Made by a program: the position numbers and the translations under genes
Assembly (NCBI GenBank): GCA_030144725.1
Contig: JASKMD010000011.1
Location: 7,524,058-7,588,057 of the forward strand
Length of the DNA stretch: 64,000 nucleotides
Origin: Haematococcus lacustris
Taxonomy: Eukaryota > Chlorophyta > Chlorophyceae > Chlamydomonadales > Haematococcaceae
Direction: 5' to 3'
The notes under the pieces: model-generated
Told to the model about the DNA's origin: nothing
Database searches by the model: none
What the model saw: the letters and a program-made list of their open reading frames with translations, nothing else
In this document: positions 12,406-23,275 of the stretch, in pieces
Layout: every line of letters starts with the position of its first letter
How positions within the stretch are numbered: the stretch's first letter is position 1

Positions 12406-12947
12406 CGAGGGAGCCTAGGCCCAAGCTGTCTTCTCCCTGTCACTCGCGCTTTGCTTCGTGACCTGTCGGAGCTGATAGCACTCGCCAATGGATGGAATGG
12501 GCGTCGAGTGGACACACTAGAGTCCAAAAGTGCGCTTGCACGAAAGTGTCAATTCTGACACGGCCAGTTTTACAGAGTGCCATCAGAGGCGGGTAGGTCA
12601 TTTCCTGATCATCGCAGTACGGTGTGCTAAACCTTGAGGCACCTCTACCACTGGGACGGAGTTATGAGCTATGACCACGATCCCCACCCACTCCCTTTAA
12701 CGTGTAAGAACACAGCGTGTGCAGTCACTCCTGTACCTTGCATGTTGCTCTGTGATATCTGCAGTCGATGGCATGGAAGCGAAGCCTGTAATGATTTTTT
12801 CCATCATGCCGTCAGAGACTGTCGATCAGCTGGTACTACTGGCGTATTGCGTACTGCGTATTGCGATCATTGTCCTTCTCTTTTTTCTTGCGACCTCTGT
12901 CCTGACTGTCTTAACGACGGGGCAGTTGAGGCGACGACGCGTGCAGC
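12406..12947. promoter_or_regulatory. Shared divergent promoter region (protease / ZNG1)
   Basis: About 540 bases separate the two start codons, so both promoters and 5' UTRs must lie here. No TATA box or known operator is evident. Confidence 0.5.
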
Positions 12948-15900
12948 ATGAGCGAGGATGAGGATTCCCCGCCTGAGGCCATCCCGCTGCCTCTTACTGA
13001 GAGAACTCAGCCCCGCAAACAGCCTGTACCGGTCACGCTAATAACAGGTACCCATTGCTTGACGCCCATTGCTTGACGCTTGCGGCCATCTCTACGTCGC
13101 CGACCAACTTCAGGAGCCCCTGTCCTTGGCCGCAGGTTTCCTGGGCGCAGGCAAAAGCACCTTAGTCCGCCATGTGTTGCAGAGTGACCATGGGCTAAAG
13201 ATAGCAGTGATCATTAATGAGTACGGGGAAGGCGTGGAGAATGCCTACTTCTCTGAAGACTTGGAGGTCAGCCCCAGGCAGACCCCAGCCCCCCACCAGC
13301 ATGCAGCAGGTCTTGAGAGCTTGCCAGACAGGCCTGGAGTCTGGAGCCTGGTTGCCAGCCACCTGGCCATTGCCCTGGCCATTTCTGCAGAGCTTAAGAT
13401 CTGCCAGTGGAGAATGGGTCCAACTGGACAACGGCTGCATGTGCTGCTCAGTCAAGAATGATTTTGTGAAGGTGATCCCCGATGTGGCAGAGTGTTCAGT
13501 AGCCGCAGATGGTATAATTGCTACACCTACCTGGTTGTCAGCTGCAGACCTGGCTGCTGGCCTGCTTTTCATGCCCTGTCCCCTGCTTGCTTGCCTGCTG
13601 CCTGCTTGCCTGCCCTGCATGCCTGTCCGCCTGTCTGTTTGGTCCAGGCATTAGAGGCCCTGCTGGCCAAGGAGCAGCAGCCTGACTATATTCTGATTGA
13701 GACTACTGGTAGGCCTCAGGCAGCCGGCCAAGGAGCAGCATGCATGCTGACACTCACTGTACTGTGCAATGCTACCTGGTTTGCTCATGCAACCGCTGTG
13801 TTGAGCGCTGCTACACTGACTGTTTGGTGCATTGCTGGGCTCTTCTGCGCCCCATCCTGGCACACCCCTCCGCCTTGTCATAGATTTGGCTCTGCCCTGA
13901 GCACACCTTACTTGTGCCATGTCTTGCTTCACCTCAGCTCTGCCTGCACCTCACCTCAGTCTCTGCCCAGCCTCTGCATTTCACCCTGTTCAGTGCCACA
14001 GGCCTGGCTCCACCTCACCACAATCTAACACTAGCCCTAACCCGACTTCACCGCACTCCGCCCTGTTTCATGTCACAGGCCTAGCCTTTGCCCTCACCTC
14101 ATCCCGCCCTGCCTGATGTCATAGGCTTGGCCAATCCCGGGCCAGTCGCAGCTGCCTTGTGGACGGATGAAGAAATCGAGGCTGGTGTGCAACTTGACAG
14201 CATCATCACGGTAGTGGACGTCCTCAACATCAATCGGCAGCTCCATGAACCCCGTGGGGATGGGGCTGTAAACGAGGCTCAGGTTCAGATAGCATATGCT
14301 GACCTCATCCTCCTAAACAAGGTGCGCCAGGCTAGGGTCTAATTTGTCATAATCCAAACCATACTTGTTCCAGATTGCTGTAGTGGCAGCTTGTTATATG
14401 CCTGTCTGCCTGCCTGCCTATCTGCATGCCTCTCTCTGCTGTGCTGGCAGCTTGTTGACTGCCTGTCTGCCTGCCTCTCAGCAGCTTTCTGCCCGTGCTG
14501 CTGGCTGTGTGGGTCGAGCCTGGTTGTCCTGCCTCGCACCCAGATCGACTTGTGCGGCGAGGATGCCCGCGCTCGCGCCGAAGCTGACATCCGCGCTATC
14601 AACAGCAGCGTGTGCATCATGCGCACCAGCCGTTGTGCCATCGACCTTGCGCTCTTGTTGAACCGGCACGGTTACAAGCACGGGGCCGAAGTTCAGATGC
14701 CCTCCATTGCCGAGGATGAAGAAGATGATAGCGGCGCAGAAGATGATGGGGACGAACCCCCAGAGGCGTCAGGTGATGGTGAGGAGGACGGCATCGGTGA
14801 AGACGCATGGAGCCGCGAGGGAGCTGTCGCAAACGGCGAGGCTCCCTGCCCCGCCAAGATGACACGACCATCCACGCACGTGTCATTGGGCCGCGCGTCC
14901 GTTGGTGAGTCGGGCCATCGTGCTAACGGGGGCTGTCCGCTGCGTTGTACTGCATGATCACACTTCCCCGCACACACTGAGCCACTGCATGAGGATGCAT
15001 GTGTGGTACACCTCCAGGTGGCCAGTCTTCACACTCCCGGGCTATGAGCCTGAAGCTGGAAGATAACCTTGGGTCAAGTGACTGCGACGAGCCAGGGCAT
15101 CACCACCACGACCCAGTCATCCAAACGGTGTGCTTGAGATCCAGCCAGCCGCTGTCCCTAGAGAGGTGAGTCATGGAGTAGGTCTGAGGTGGTGGAGTGC
15201 AGCCCAGTGCCCCCGGCACAGCAGAGGACCACTGCCAAGCATCTGAAGCACAGCTTGTACTTGGCCGCAAGGGTAGTTGGCAGAAGCTGGCATGTACACC
15301 ATGTCCAGGACATTGGTGTGGTCACTGGGCCAGCTGCGTCCCTGTGGGGTGCCTGGGCTCTTGGCACCGTTTATTCAACTCTTCGTTTCCCAGCCCTTGT
15401 CCACCTTCCTGCCTGTTGACTTGCCCCATCTGCCCTTTGGCTGCTCAGGTTGAAGTCCTTCCTGGACAAGGTGCTATGGGACAGAGAAACACATCCTGAG
15501 GACATTTACCGCGTGAAGGGTGTGGTGCAAATCCAGGGGGACCCCCGCAAGCACATGGTGCAGGTAAGGCTGGCAGGTGTGGAGGGGAGGAGGGGAGGGC
15601 CATGGCCTGCTGCTCTGGCCGCATGTCCACCCTCAGCGTCCTCCGCCCCCTTCCAGGCTTTGAGGAGCGGGAGCCTGGGCTGCAGTCATGCGACGACATG
15701 CCTTCATGCTGTACTGCCTTTATGCTCACCTGCAGCGCTCTGCCGCATCAGCCCTTGAAGAGTGTCGGCCTCCGCTGTAGTCGTCCTGAACACCCGGCAG
15801 TCTCCTGTGTCCCCTCAGTGCCCCCTGTGTGACGGCATGGGTGCTGCTTTGGGCATCTGACGCAGCTCAGCCCTTGTGGCCAAGCTGGTGCGGCTGAGCT

Positions 15901-16189
15901 GATGTTGTGTACCTGATGTTGCTGAGCTGATGTTGTGTACCTGATGTTGCTGAGTTGATGTTGTCCTGCTGATGTGTTAGGGCTGGCTGGTGTGGACAAG
16001 CTGATGTGGCTGACCTGGTGTGGTTGTGGGGCCCTGGCTTCGCCCCTGCAGGCTGTGTACGAGCTGTACAGCATCGCCCCTAGCATCCCCTGGCTGCCAG
16101 AGGAGCAGCCTGAGTCACGTGTCGTCATCATTGGCCGCAACCTGAAGAAGTCGGTGCTGGTGCAATGGTTTGAGGGCACAGCAGCCTGA
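12948..16189 (+). CDS. ZNG1: ZNG1/CobW-domain zinc-chaperone GTPase
   Basis: Nine exons: 12948-13047, 13136-13266, 13391-13471, 13648-13708, 14125-14321, 14544-14904, 15018-15165, 15449-15563, 16052-16189. They join in frame to 443 residues. The G domain shows Walker A GFLGAGKST, formed across the first splice; the metal motif NGCMCCSVK; the switch/Walker B region ILIETTGLANP; and LLNKID, split between exons 5 and 6. An acidic Asp/Glu/Gly insert (exon 6) and a GHHHHD His cluster (exon 7) follow, then the CobW C-terminal domain ending VLVQWFEGTAA. The family (COG0523, formerly CBWD) delivers zinc to client enzymes, notably methionine aminopeptidase 1, using GTP. The protein is probably cytosolic, as no targeting signal is seen. 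Introns 4 and 5 are long and CTGC-rich. Confidence 0.95.
15900..15960. repeat. Two tandem copies of a ~29-bp TGATGTTGTGTACC unit
   Basis: This lies in the last intron of the ZNG1 homologue. TGATGTTGTGTACCTGATG is repeated directly, with further decayed TGATGT copies up to about 16015. Confidence 0.75.
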
Positions 16190-17787
16190 GGGCAGTGCTT
16201 AGGGAAGACCCGACTGTCACGAGTGGTGTGTGGGGCCCTGCCTTTGCTTGGCGGAGCCCTTCCGCTGCTCCCAACACATTGTGCCGCTATGCTATGTGAT
16301 GGTGGCAATGGCTCCAGCGTGATGGAGCCCTGTGGGTCAGCCCGTGCGGCTCACAGCAAGGCAGCGGCAGCAGCAGAGCCGCCAGCAGCAGGAATCCAGC
16401 AGCAGGAACCCAGCAGCAGCAGTAGCAGCAGCAGCTGCAGCAGCGGAGGCAGGCCAGCCTCAGTAATGGATTCAAGTCTTGCTTGACGCCTGGGCTGCAT
16501 GGAAAGGAGGCGCATGCTGGCTGCCACTGCGTGGCTGATTCTGCCCTATAGCTTCTACCCGTGGCATCATTCCCCATGCCCACCAGCAATTATGCCAGCG
16601 CTACGCTGATGTGTTACTCAGTTCGCATCAGTGACGGCTGAGGAAAAGGTGTCTGCAGGGTGTGATGTTCAAGGTCCTGGGCGGCAGTATACAGTGGACT
16701 GCAGGGCATCTTGGTGCAGGGCCGGTCTGAGCAGGCCATGGCGGGAACCATGGTGGCAGTGGTGAAGCAGGGCCCCTGCTGCTGCGCACGGGACCTGATT
16801 AGGCACCGTGACACCTAACCAGGCAACGAGGAGAAGCGAGTCAGTAGCTACTACCGGAGTTGCTAGAAATAAGGGGTCGGCAGGTGGGGAGCGTTGTCGT
16901 TGACTGACATGGCCAGCACTTGATGGGAGGCCTGGCAGCTGCAGGTCTGTGGTTGGTTTAGGATGTGGTTGGTGATGAGGGGTGGGTTGCCATGGACATT
17001 GGTGTAGTCACTGGGCCAGCTGCGTCTCTGTGGGCTACACAAGCATGGCAGGCTGCCATGGTGTGTGCGACACATTGTTCTGCGACTACTGCGTAACCTG
17101 CAGTACAGATGGCGCTGCTTGGTAAGTGTGGACAACATGCCCAGCAGATGTATGAAGCGGAAGAAGCTGGCTAACACCGGTTGAGCCATCAGCTGTGAGA
17201 CTGCCTCGCCGCTGTCAGACGCCGGCTTCGGTCGGGACCACTGATGCTAGTGCTGACAGTCATGCTGCTGCTGCTGCTCCTACGTGAAGTGGGTGGTGAC
17301 TACATGGTGACAAACTGCCCACTGTGCGTGAGTGGTTCGCTTTTCAGGTGTCTGTGCAGAGCTGATGCGGTAGGTAGCCCCGCGGGATGTGGCTTGGGCA
17401 CTCCGCTTATCAAACCACGAAGTTGAGGAGGTCCGCTTTCGAGCGCAATCAAGGGTTTTGTCGCCGTGAGTCCGCACGCTGGGCTGTGCGGCGATCGGGC
17501 CAACCATCTTCCGATGAGGATGCAAAGGTCCGCAGCGCGCGCCTCAATGCGGCAGCCAGCTGACACCCAGGCAGCCACCTCTTACCCAGGCAGCGGAGGC
17601 AGCGCCTCTGGTACCCTTGACTTTTTCATCGCACTGCCACCAGGCATCACCTGCACTACGGAGGTGCCCATGCTGTGTGTCCCGTGACCGGGATGACCTA
17701 CTGTCATTTCCGTGACACACCAGCACCCCCTTTGCCACACAGGACACATAGCTGCCATGCCATGACTGCAGGCAGGCAGCTGACCAG
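16190..17787. other. No gene recognised; small duplicated segment
   Basis: A (CAG)n-rich stretch at 16360-16445 is in the probable 3' UTR of ZNG1. About 40 bases at 16995-17036 nearly repeat intron sequence at 15309-15350 (GGACATTGGTGTGGTCACTG). A minus-strand frame starting at 17189 (MAQPVLASFFRFIHLLG) could be a first exon but has no partner. Confidence 0.35.
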
Positions 17788-17985
17788 GCTGCCAGGGCCC
17801 TGCTGCTGCAGGCTCTGCAGGAGGCCGCCCAGCTTAACAAGCAGGCCAGCGAGCTGTCCAGGCTGCAGACGCTGGCTGAGTTGGAGGCGGAGTGGGCGTC
17901 CACCTCCCCACCCCTGCCCAGACCCACATCAGGGCATGAAGACTGGGAGTGGCCGGCCAACGCTGCGGCAACACCTAGACCCCAG
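17788..17985 (+). CDS. Possible exon of an unknown coiled-coil protein
   Basis: After an AG acceptor, an open stretch encodes ARALLLQALQEAAQLNKQ and then SELSRLQTLAELEAEW, an amphipathic helix with heptad spacing, followed by a Pro/Thr/Ser-rich linker. It ends at a GT next to the G-rich tract that leads into the assembly gap. No family was recognised. The rest of such a gene would be in or beyond the gap. Whether it belongs to the ATR gene downstream cannot be decided. Confidence 0.35.
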
Positions 17986-18548
17986 GGTGAGGGGGAGGGG
18001 GAGGGGGAGGGGGAGGGGAGGGGGAGGGGGAGGGGGAGGGGGAGCGGGAGCGGGAGGGGGAGGGGGAGGGGGAGCGGGAGGGGGAGGGGGAGGGGGAGGG
18101 GGAGGGGGGAGGGGGGAGGGGGGAGGGGGGAGGGGGGAGGGGGGAGGGGGGGAGGGGGGAGGGGGGAGGGGGGAGGGGGGAGGGGGGAGGGGGGAGGGGG
18201 GAGGGGGGAGGGCGGGAGGGCGGGAGGGCGGGAGGGGAGGGGGGGGGGAGGGGGGGGGGGGGGGAGGGGGGAGGGGGGAGGGGGGAGGGGGGCGGGGGGA
18301 GGGGGGAGGGGGGGCGGGGGGAGGGGGGAGGGGGGGAGGGGGGAGGGGGGAGGGGGGGGGGGGGGAGGGGGGAGGGGGGGGGGGGGGAGGGGGGCGGGGG
18401 GAGGGGGGAGGGCGGGAGGGCGGGAGGGCGGGAGGGGAGGGGGGGGGGAGGGGGGAGGGGGGAGGGGGGAGGGGGGAGGGGGGAGGGGGAGGGGGAGGGG
18501 GAGGGGGAGGGGGAGGGGGAGGGGGAGGAGCGGAGGGGGACGAGGGGG
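17986..18548 (+). repeat. G-run tract (GGGGGA)n
   Basis: This is almost pure runs of 4-12 G separated by A, with occasional C. It stops exactly at the assembly gap, so the true length is unknown. The plus strand has strong G-quadruplex potential. Confidence 0.95.
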
Positions 18549-19048
18549 NNNNNNNNNNNNNNNNNNNNNNNNNNNNNNNNNNNNNNNNNNNNNNNNNNNN
18601 NNNNNNNNNNNNNNNNNNNNNNNNNNNNNNNNNNNNNNNNNNNNNNNNNNNNNNNNNNNNNNNNNNNNNNNNNNNNNNNNNNNNNNNNNNNNNNNNNNNN
18701 NNNNNNNNNNNNNNNNNNNNNNNNNNNNNNNNNNNNNNNNNNNNNNNNNNNNNNNNNNNNNNNNNNNNNNNNNNNNNNNNNNNNNNNNNNNNNNNNNNNN
18801 NNNNNNNNNNNNNNNNNNNNNNNNNNNNNNNNNNNNNNNNNNNNNNNNNNNNNNNNNNNNNNNNNNNNNNNNNNNNNNNNNNNNNNNNNNNNNNNNNNNN
18901 NNNNNNNNNNNNNNNNNNNNNNNNNNNNNNNNNNNNNNNNNNNNNNNNNNNNNNNNNNNNNNNNNNNNNNNNNNNNNNNNNNNNNNNNNNNNNNNNNNNN
19001 NNNNNNNNNNNNNNNNNNNNNNNNNNNNNNNNNNNNNNNNNNNNNNNN
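18549..19048. other. Assembly gap of 500 N
   Basis: The run is 500 undetermined bases, a round number typical of an arbitrary scaffold gap. It is bordered by low-complexity repeats on both sides. Confidence 0.99.
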
Positions 19049-19193
19049 GTTGGTTTACACGTTCAATTGTTGCGGTTGGTTTACACGTTCAGTTGATGCG
19101 GTTGGTTTACACGTTCAGTTGATGCGGTTGGTCTACACGCTCAGTTGATGCGGTTGGTTTACACGTTCAGTTGATGCGGTTGGTTTACACGGC
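19049..19193. repeat. 26-bp tandem repeat (GTTGGTTTACACGTTCAGTT...)
   Basis: Between five and six near-identical 26-bp units abut the gap, so the array probably extends into it. Confidence 0.9.
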
Positions 19194-19639
19194 CAAGCCG
19201 CCAGCCTCAGTGCAGTGGGGGCAGGCAAGGGGAGGGCAGGGCAGGGGAGGGGACTGGGATGGCACAGAGGGGGGGGGGGCGGAATGGGGGATGTGCCCTG
19301 CGAGCCATCTCCTCCTACCCACTCCTCTTAAAACCGTGAAAGTCGCTGTGCACCCCCTGTGACTAGCCGCTGTGACCAGCCCATACCACTGATGGATCAT
19401 TGCGGTCACACCTCTCCACCTGATCTCATCCACCTGATCATCTGATCTCCATGCACAATGCTTCCAAACACCTCCCCTAGTCAGCCCTAGGTGTGGCTGC
19501 GCTGTGGCGGCGCTGCAGCAGGCTCATAGCATTACTGCTGCCAGCATGACGCAGGCTTGGGTGTGTTCACCCAGCCGCCCAACCGCCGTCCTTGTCGCCA
19601 CTGCCGGAAATTGTTGCGCGCGTGGTGCGGTGTTCGCAG

Positions 19640-20554
19640 CACCAACGCCGTCTGGTGCATGACGGGACACATGCTGGGCCTGGGCGACCGCCACGGCGAA
19701 AACATTATGATCGATCAAGTCAGCGGAGAAACCGTGCACGTGGACTTCGGCTGCCTTTTCGATCGTGGCCTCACTTTAGAGGTGTGCTGGGGGCGCGCGC
19801 AGCAATAGCACCCGCACAGCCCCGGCGCGAGGGCGCATAACAGCCAAGTCAAGTGGGGAACTGGGGCTGCGCCGCAGGTGCCTGAGAAGGTCCCATTCCG
19901 CTTGACCCAGAACGTGGTGGACAGCTTCGGCGTGGCCGGGGTGGAGGGTGCCTTCCGTCGCAGCGCCGAAACGACACTGGCGGTGGGTGCGCAGAGATCC
20001 CGGTGTAGCTTGCTTATCGTCTTGCGCCACGTTGTCCGTCTGTGTGTGCCGATTCGCGCTTCCACCTGGTCACCAGGGCGCTGACTGCGTGCCGCCCCAG
20101 CAGGTGCTCAGGCAGCACCGCAGCACGTTGATGACGTGCGCCGAGACATTTCTGTACGACCCGTTGGTCGACTGGTCCAAGGGGTCGGGCAGCCGGGCGG
20201 CTGCGGCTGCCGCGGCGGCCTCGTCAGCGAGCGGCGAACCGGTAGCCGAGCAAGAAAACCCAATGGTAAGCGCCTGGAGCATGGGGTGTGCTTATAGCGT
20301 TGTTACCACTCCTTCACGCGATGTTATTGGTCGCGACGAATCGCATGCCTGCGCTTGCCTGGCTGCCACGCGCTGCCCAGGCCAAGGACGCGCTCGCTAC
20401 AATTGACGGTCGGCTGGCCGGCACATTGTTGGGCGTGCGCAGCTTACCTTCGTTGCCGTTGAGCGTCGAGGGGCATGCGGCGCGACTGATGGCAGAGGCA
20501 ATGGACAAAGACAACCTGGGCAGCATGTACATTTGGTGGATGCCGTGGTTTTGA
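19640..20554 (+). CDS. ATR: ATR checkpoint kinase, C-terminal exons (kinase lobe plus FATC)
   Basis: Four exons: 19640-19781, 19878-19982, 20104-20265, 20381-20554 (stop at 20552-20554), encoding the last 193 residues. Visible are the PIKK catalytic loop HMLGLGDRHGENIMID, the DFG-equivalent VHVDFGCLFD, the ATR-type block VPFRLTQNVVDSFGVAG, then LRQHRSTLMTCAETFLYDPL, and a FATC domain ending NLGSMYIWWMPWF. The middle block and the ending fit ATR better than ATM, TOR or SMG1. ATR is the nuclear PI3K-like kinase that signals single-stranded DNA and stalled forks. The ATP-binding lobe and the very large N-terminal HEAT region are missing. They should lie 5' of this point, in or beyond the assembly gap, and I could not find their exons between 19194 and 19639. 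An Ala-rich linker near 20200 is lineage-specific padding. The third exon has tandem CAG acceptors, so a start at 20101 is equally possible. Confidence 0.92.
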
Positions 20555-20736
20555 GGCGGACCCCTTCCTTGCGAGCTGCATCGCCATTTGTCATCCTCCC
20601 ACCGTGTGTGCTGCACGGATGGCGTCGTAGGATGTTTGGGCATGCACGGTCATCTGCTCGCGACGTTGCGATGTCCGCAAAGTGGCACTTGTGGGAGTGG
20701 GTTGGTCAACTTTGCCAAGGGAATAGCCCATGGGCA

Positions 20737-20741
20737 TGTAA
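20737..20741 (+). terminator. Candidate polyadenylation signal TGTAA for ATR
   Basis: TGTAA lies 183 bases after the ATR stop codon, an ordinary 3' UTR length for a green alga. Confidence 0.5.
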
Positions 20742-20849
20742 ATGCATGTGTGATCGCTGTAGTGAGCGAAGCTGTATGGAACATAGTTGGGCATAGAGCG
20801 ATACGGAGATACAGATATAGTTTTTGTAGCTTCCTTTTCAGCCCTAGCC

Positions 20850-21181
20850 TATTCCGCCACCTGTCAAATAGTCTACTTCATGCATGAAAAACAGTAGTGA
20901 ACCAAGTCCCAATAGTACAACGATGCAAACTTACAGGTGAAACAGAGATGGACCAATGTGAAGTGTGACATGAGCAAACAAATGTTTGGTGACACCCCAA
21001 TGCGGGGTCGTGGCAGGCAATGGCGATGTTGCACAGATGTGCACGGCTGTCACTGTAGTGCACAATGTGAATCATGAGCTGAGCTGTATAAAAGAACCTG
21101 TATTTTCCATGTGGTGAGCTGTGTGTTGTGTGGGCAACGGCCACGAAGTGACATGGTTCCAATGGCACATGTGGGTGCACA
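20850..21181 (+). mobile_element. Probable solo LTR of a retroelement
   Basis: About 310-330 bases match, in inverted orientation, the segment at 34165-33857 that flanks retroelement gag-like sequence. The copy carries a TATA box (GTATAAAAG) near 21087, as expected for an LTR promoter. No internal region follows here, so it looks like a solo LTR. Exact termini are not certain. Confidence 0.6.
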
Positions 21182-21319
21182 CAGGCAAATTAGTGCGGAT
21201 ATTCGTCATCCTAGGGGGGTAGTTTTTTGATGCGGTTCGCCTCGGATTGTCCTTGCGACTCCAACGCCACTTGACGCTTGTTGAAATTTTGAGTATGTGA
21301 GCAGTTGGAGTGTAGGTAC

Positions 21320-21405
21320 CTACAGTACTGTAGACATCTACAGTACTGTAGATGTCTACAGTACTGTAGATGTCTACAGTACTGTAGAGGTCTACAGTAC
21401 TGTAG
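21320..21405. repeat. Short array of the CTACAGTACTGTAG palindrome
   Basis: Five 18-bp units. Spacers switch from ACAT to ATGT within the array, so both orientations of the asymmetric spacer occur side by side. Confidence 0.95.
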
Positions 21406-22109
21406 GTCAGATTTGACAAGGTCTCTTGTAAATAGGGTACCATGTTGTTCTCCACATTCAAACCACCATTTGCTACCGCGATTGCACCGTCAGCTTCTGC
21501 GTGCTATAAATAGTGAGAGGCGTCGAAGCGTAGGCCCGCAAGCTCGATATGGGTATTTGTGCCGAAAGTTGTGTCCACGCAATAAGGTCGCCATAGGGAG
21601 CTACATACATACGTGTAAGGTCTAAGGCCGGGGCCCGTCTCTATCGCAAGCTAGGTCCGTTCTGTCGGTTGTACTGGGTAGCTCGGCTTGCAAGCTCCCG
21701 CAAAGCTGTGGATGTTGATGATGCCCCGCAATCACAACAACCTCCTGCACCGCACCCTCCCGTGTAATATCGAGTGCGGCAGAGATTGCCCCAAAAGTTG
21801 TTTGCGGTTGGCCCTCAACCATCCATCATTACATATAACCTCACATCATTACATCATGACTCTTAGCCTACATCATTACATCACCACTTGTGTTCCTAAC
21901 ACAAGGGCTAGGCTCAGGGTCGGTAACGAATCCTAGAGGCTGAGTAGGGCTGGGCAGGGCTGGGCTGGGCTGGGCAACATAGGCACGCTTTGTTGTCAGC
22001 GCATTTGCATAGCACTGTCGGGATAGCAAACGAGCTTGGGCTACATTGAGATGTTCCTGCATGGGGGCGAAGGGGGCATGGGGGTTAAGGATGCATGGGG
22101 GGAAGGCAC
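21406..22109. other. No gene recognised
   Basis: Low-complexity GGGCTGGGCT appears briefly at 21947-21975, and CATCATTACAT repeats at 21823-21885. No exon signals are supported. Confidence 0.4.
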
Positions 22110-23275
22110 CTACAGTACTGTAGACATCTACAGTACTGTAGACACCTACAGTACTGTAGACCCCTACAGTACTGTAGACCCCTACAGTACTGTAGACCCC
22201 TACAGTACTGTAGACACCTACAGTACTGTAGACCCCTACAGTACTGTAGACATCTACAGTACTGTAGACATCTACAGTACTGTAGACCCCTACAGTACGG
22301 TAGACACCTACAGTACTGTAGACATCTACAGTACTGTAAACATCTACAGTACTGTAGACACCTACAGTACTGTAGACATCTACAGTGCTGTAGACACCTA
22401 CAGTACTGTAGACATCTACAGTACTGTAGACCCCTACAGTACTGTAGACATCTACAGTACTGTAGACATCTACAGTACTGTAGACATCTACAGTATTGTA
22501 GACACCTACAGTACTGTAGACACCTACAGTACTGTAGACCCCTACAGTACTGTAGACATCTACAGTACTGTAGACACCTACAGTACTGTAGACACCTACA
22601 GTACTGTAGACCCCTACAGTACTGTAGACATCTACAGTACTGTAGACATCTACAGTACTGTAGACCCCTACAGTACGGTAGACACCTACAGTACTGTAGA
22701 CATCTACAGTACTGTAAACATCTACAGTACTGTAGACACCTACAGTACTGTAGACATCTACAGTGCTGTAGACACCTACAGTACTGTAGACATCTACAGT
22801 ACTGTAGACCCCTACAGTACTGTAGACATCTACAGTACTGTAGACATCTACAGTACTGTAGACATCTACAGTACTGTAGACACCTACAGTACTGTAGACA
22901 TCTACAGTACTGTAGACATCTACAGTACTGTAGACATCTACAGTACTGTAGACCCCTACAGTACTGTAGACACCTACAGTACTGTAGACCCCTACAGTAC
23001 TGTAGACACCTACAGTACTGTAGACACCTACAGTACTGTAGACATCTACAGTACTGTAGACACCTACAGTACTGTAGACACCTACAGTACTGTAGACCCC
23101 TACAGTACTGTAGACACCTACAGTACTGTAGACACCTACAGTACTGTAGACCCCTACAGTACTGTAGACAGCTACAGTACTGTAGACATCTACAGTACTG
23201 TAGACATCTACAGTACTGTAGACACCTACAGTACTGTAGACATCTACAGTACTGTAGACACCTACAGTACTGTAG
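22110..23275. repeat. Large palindromic satellite array, 18-bp unit CTACAGTACTGTAG + 4-nt spacer
   Basis: Roughly 65 tandem units, each a perfect 14-base palindrome followed by ACAT, ACAC or ACCC. A block of many units is itself duplicated: the order of spacer variants and the odd units (CAGTACGG, CAGTGCTG, TGTAAACA) near 22290-22400 recurs near 22670-22780, so amplification was by segments as well as single units. Open frames across it (STVDIY repeats) are by-products of the 18-base period. Confidence 0.98.

Noticed and set aside
17788..17985. Treating the coiled-coil exon as part of ATR
   Set aside because: Its position before the gap is compatible, but the sequence shows no FAT or HEAT feature to support it.
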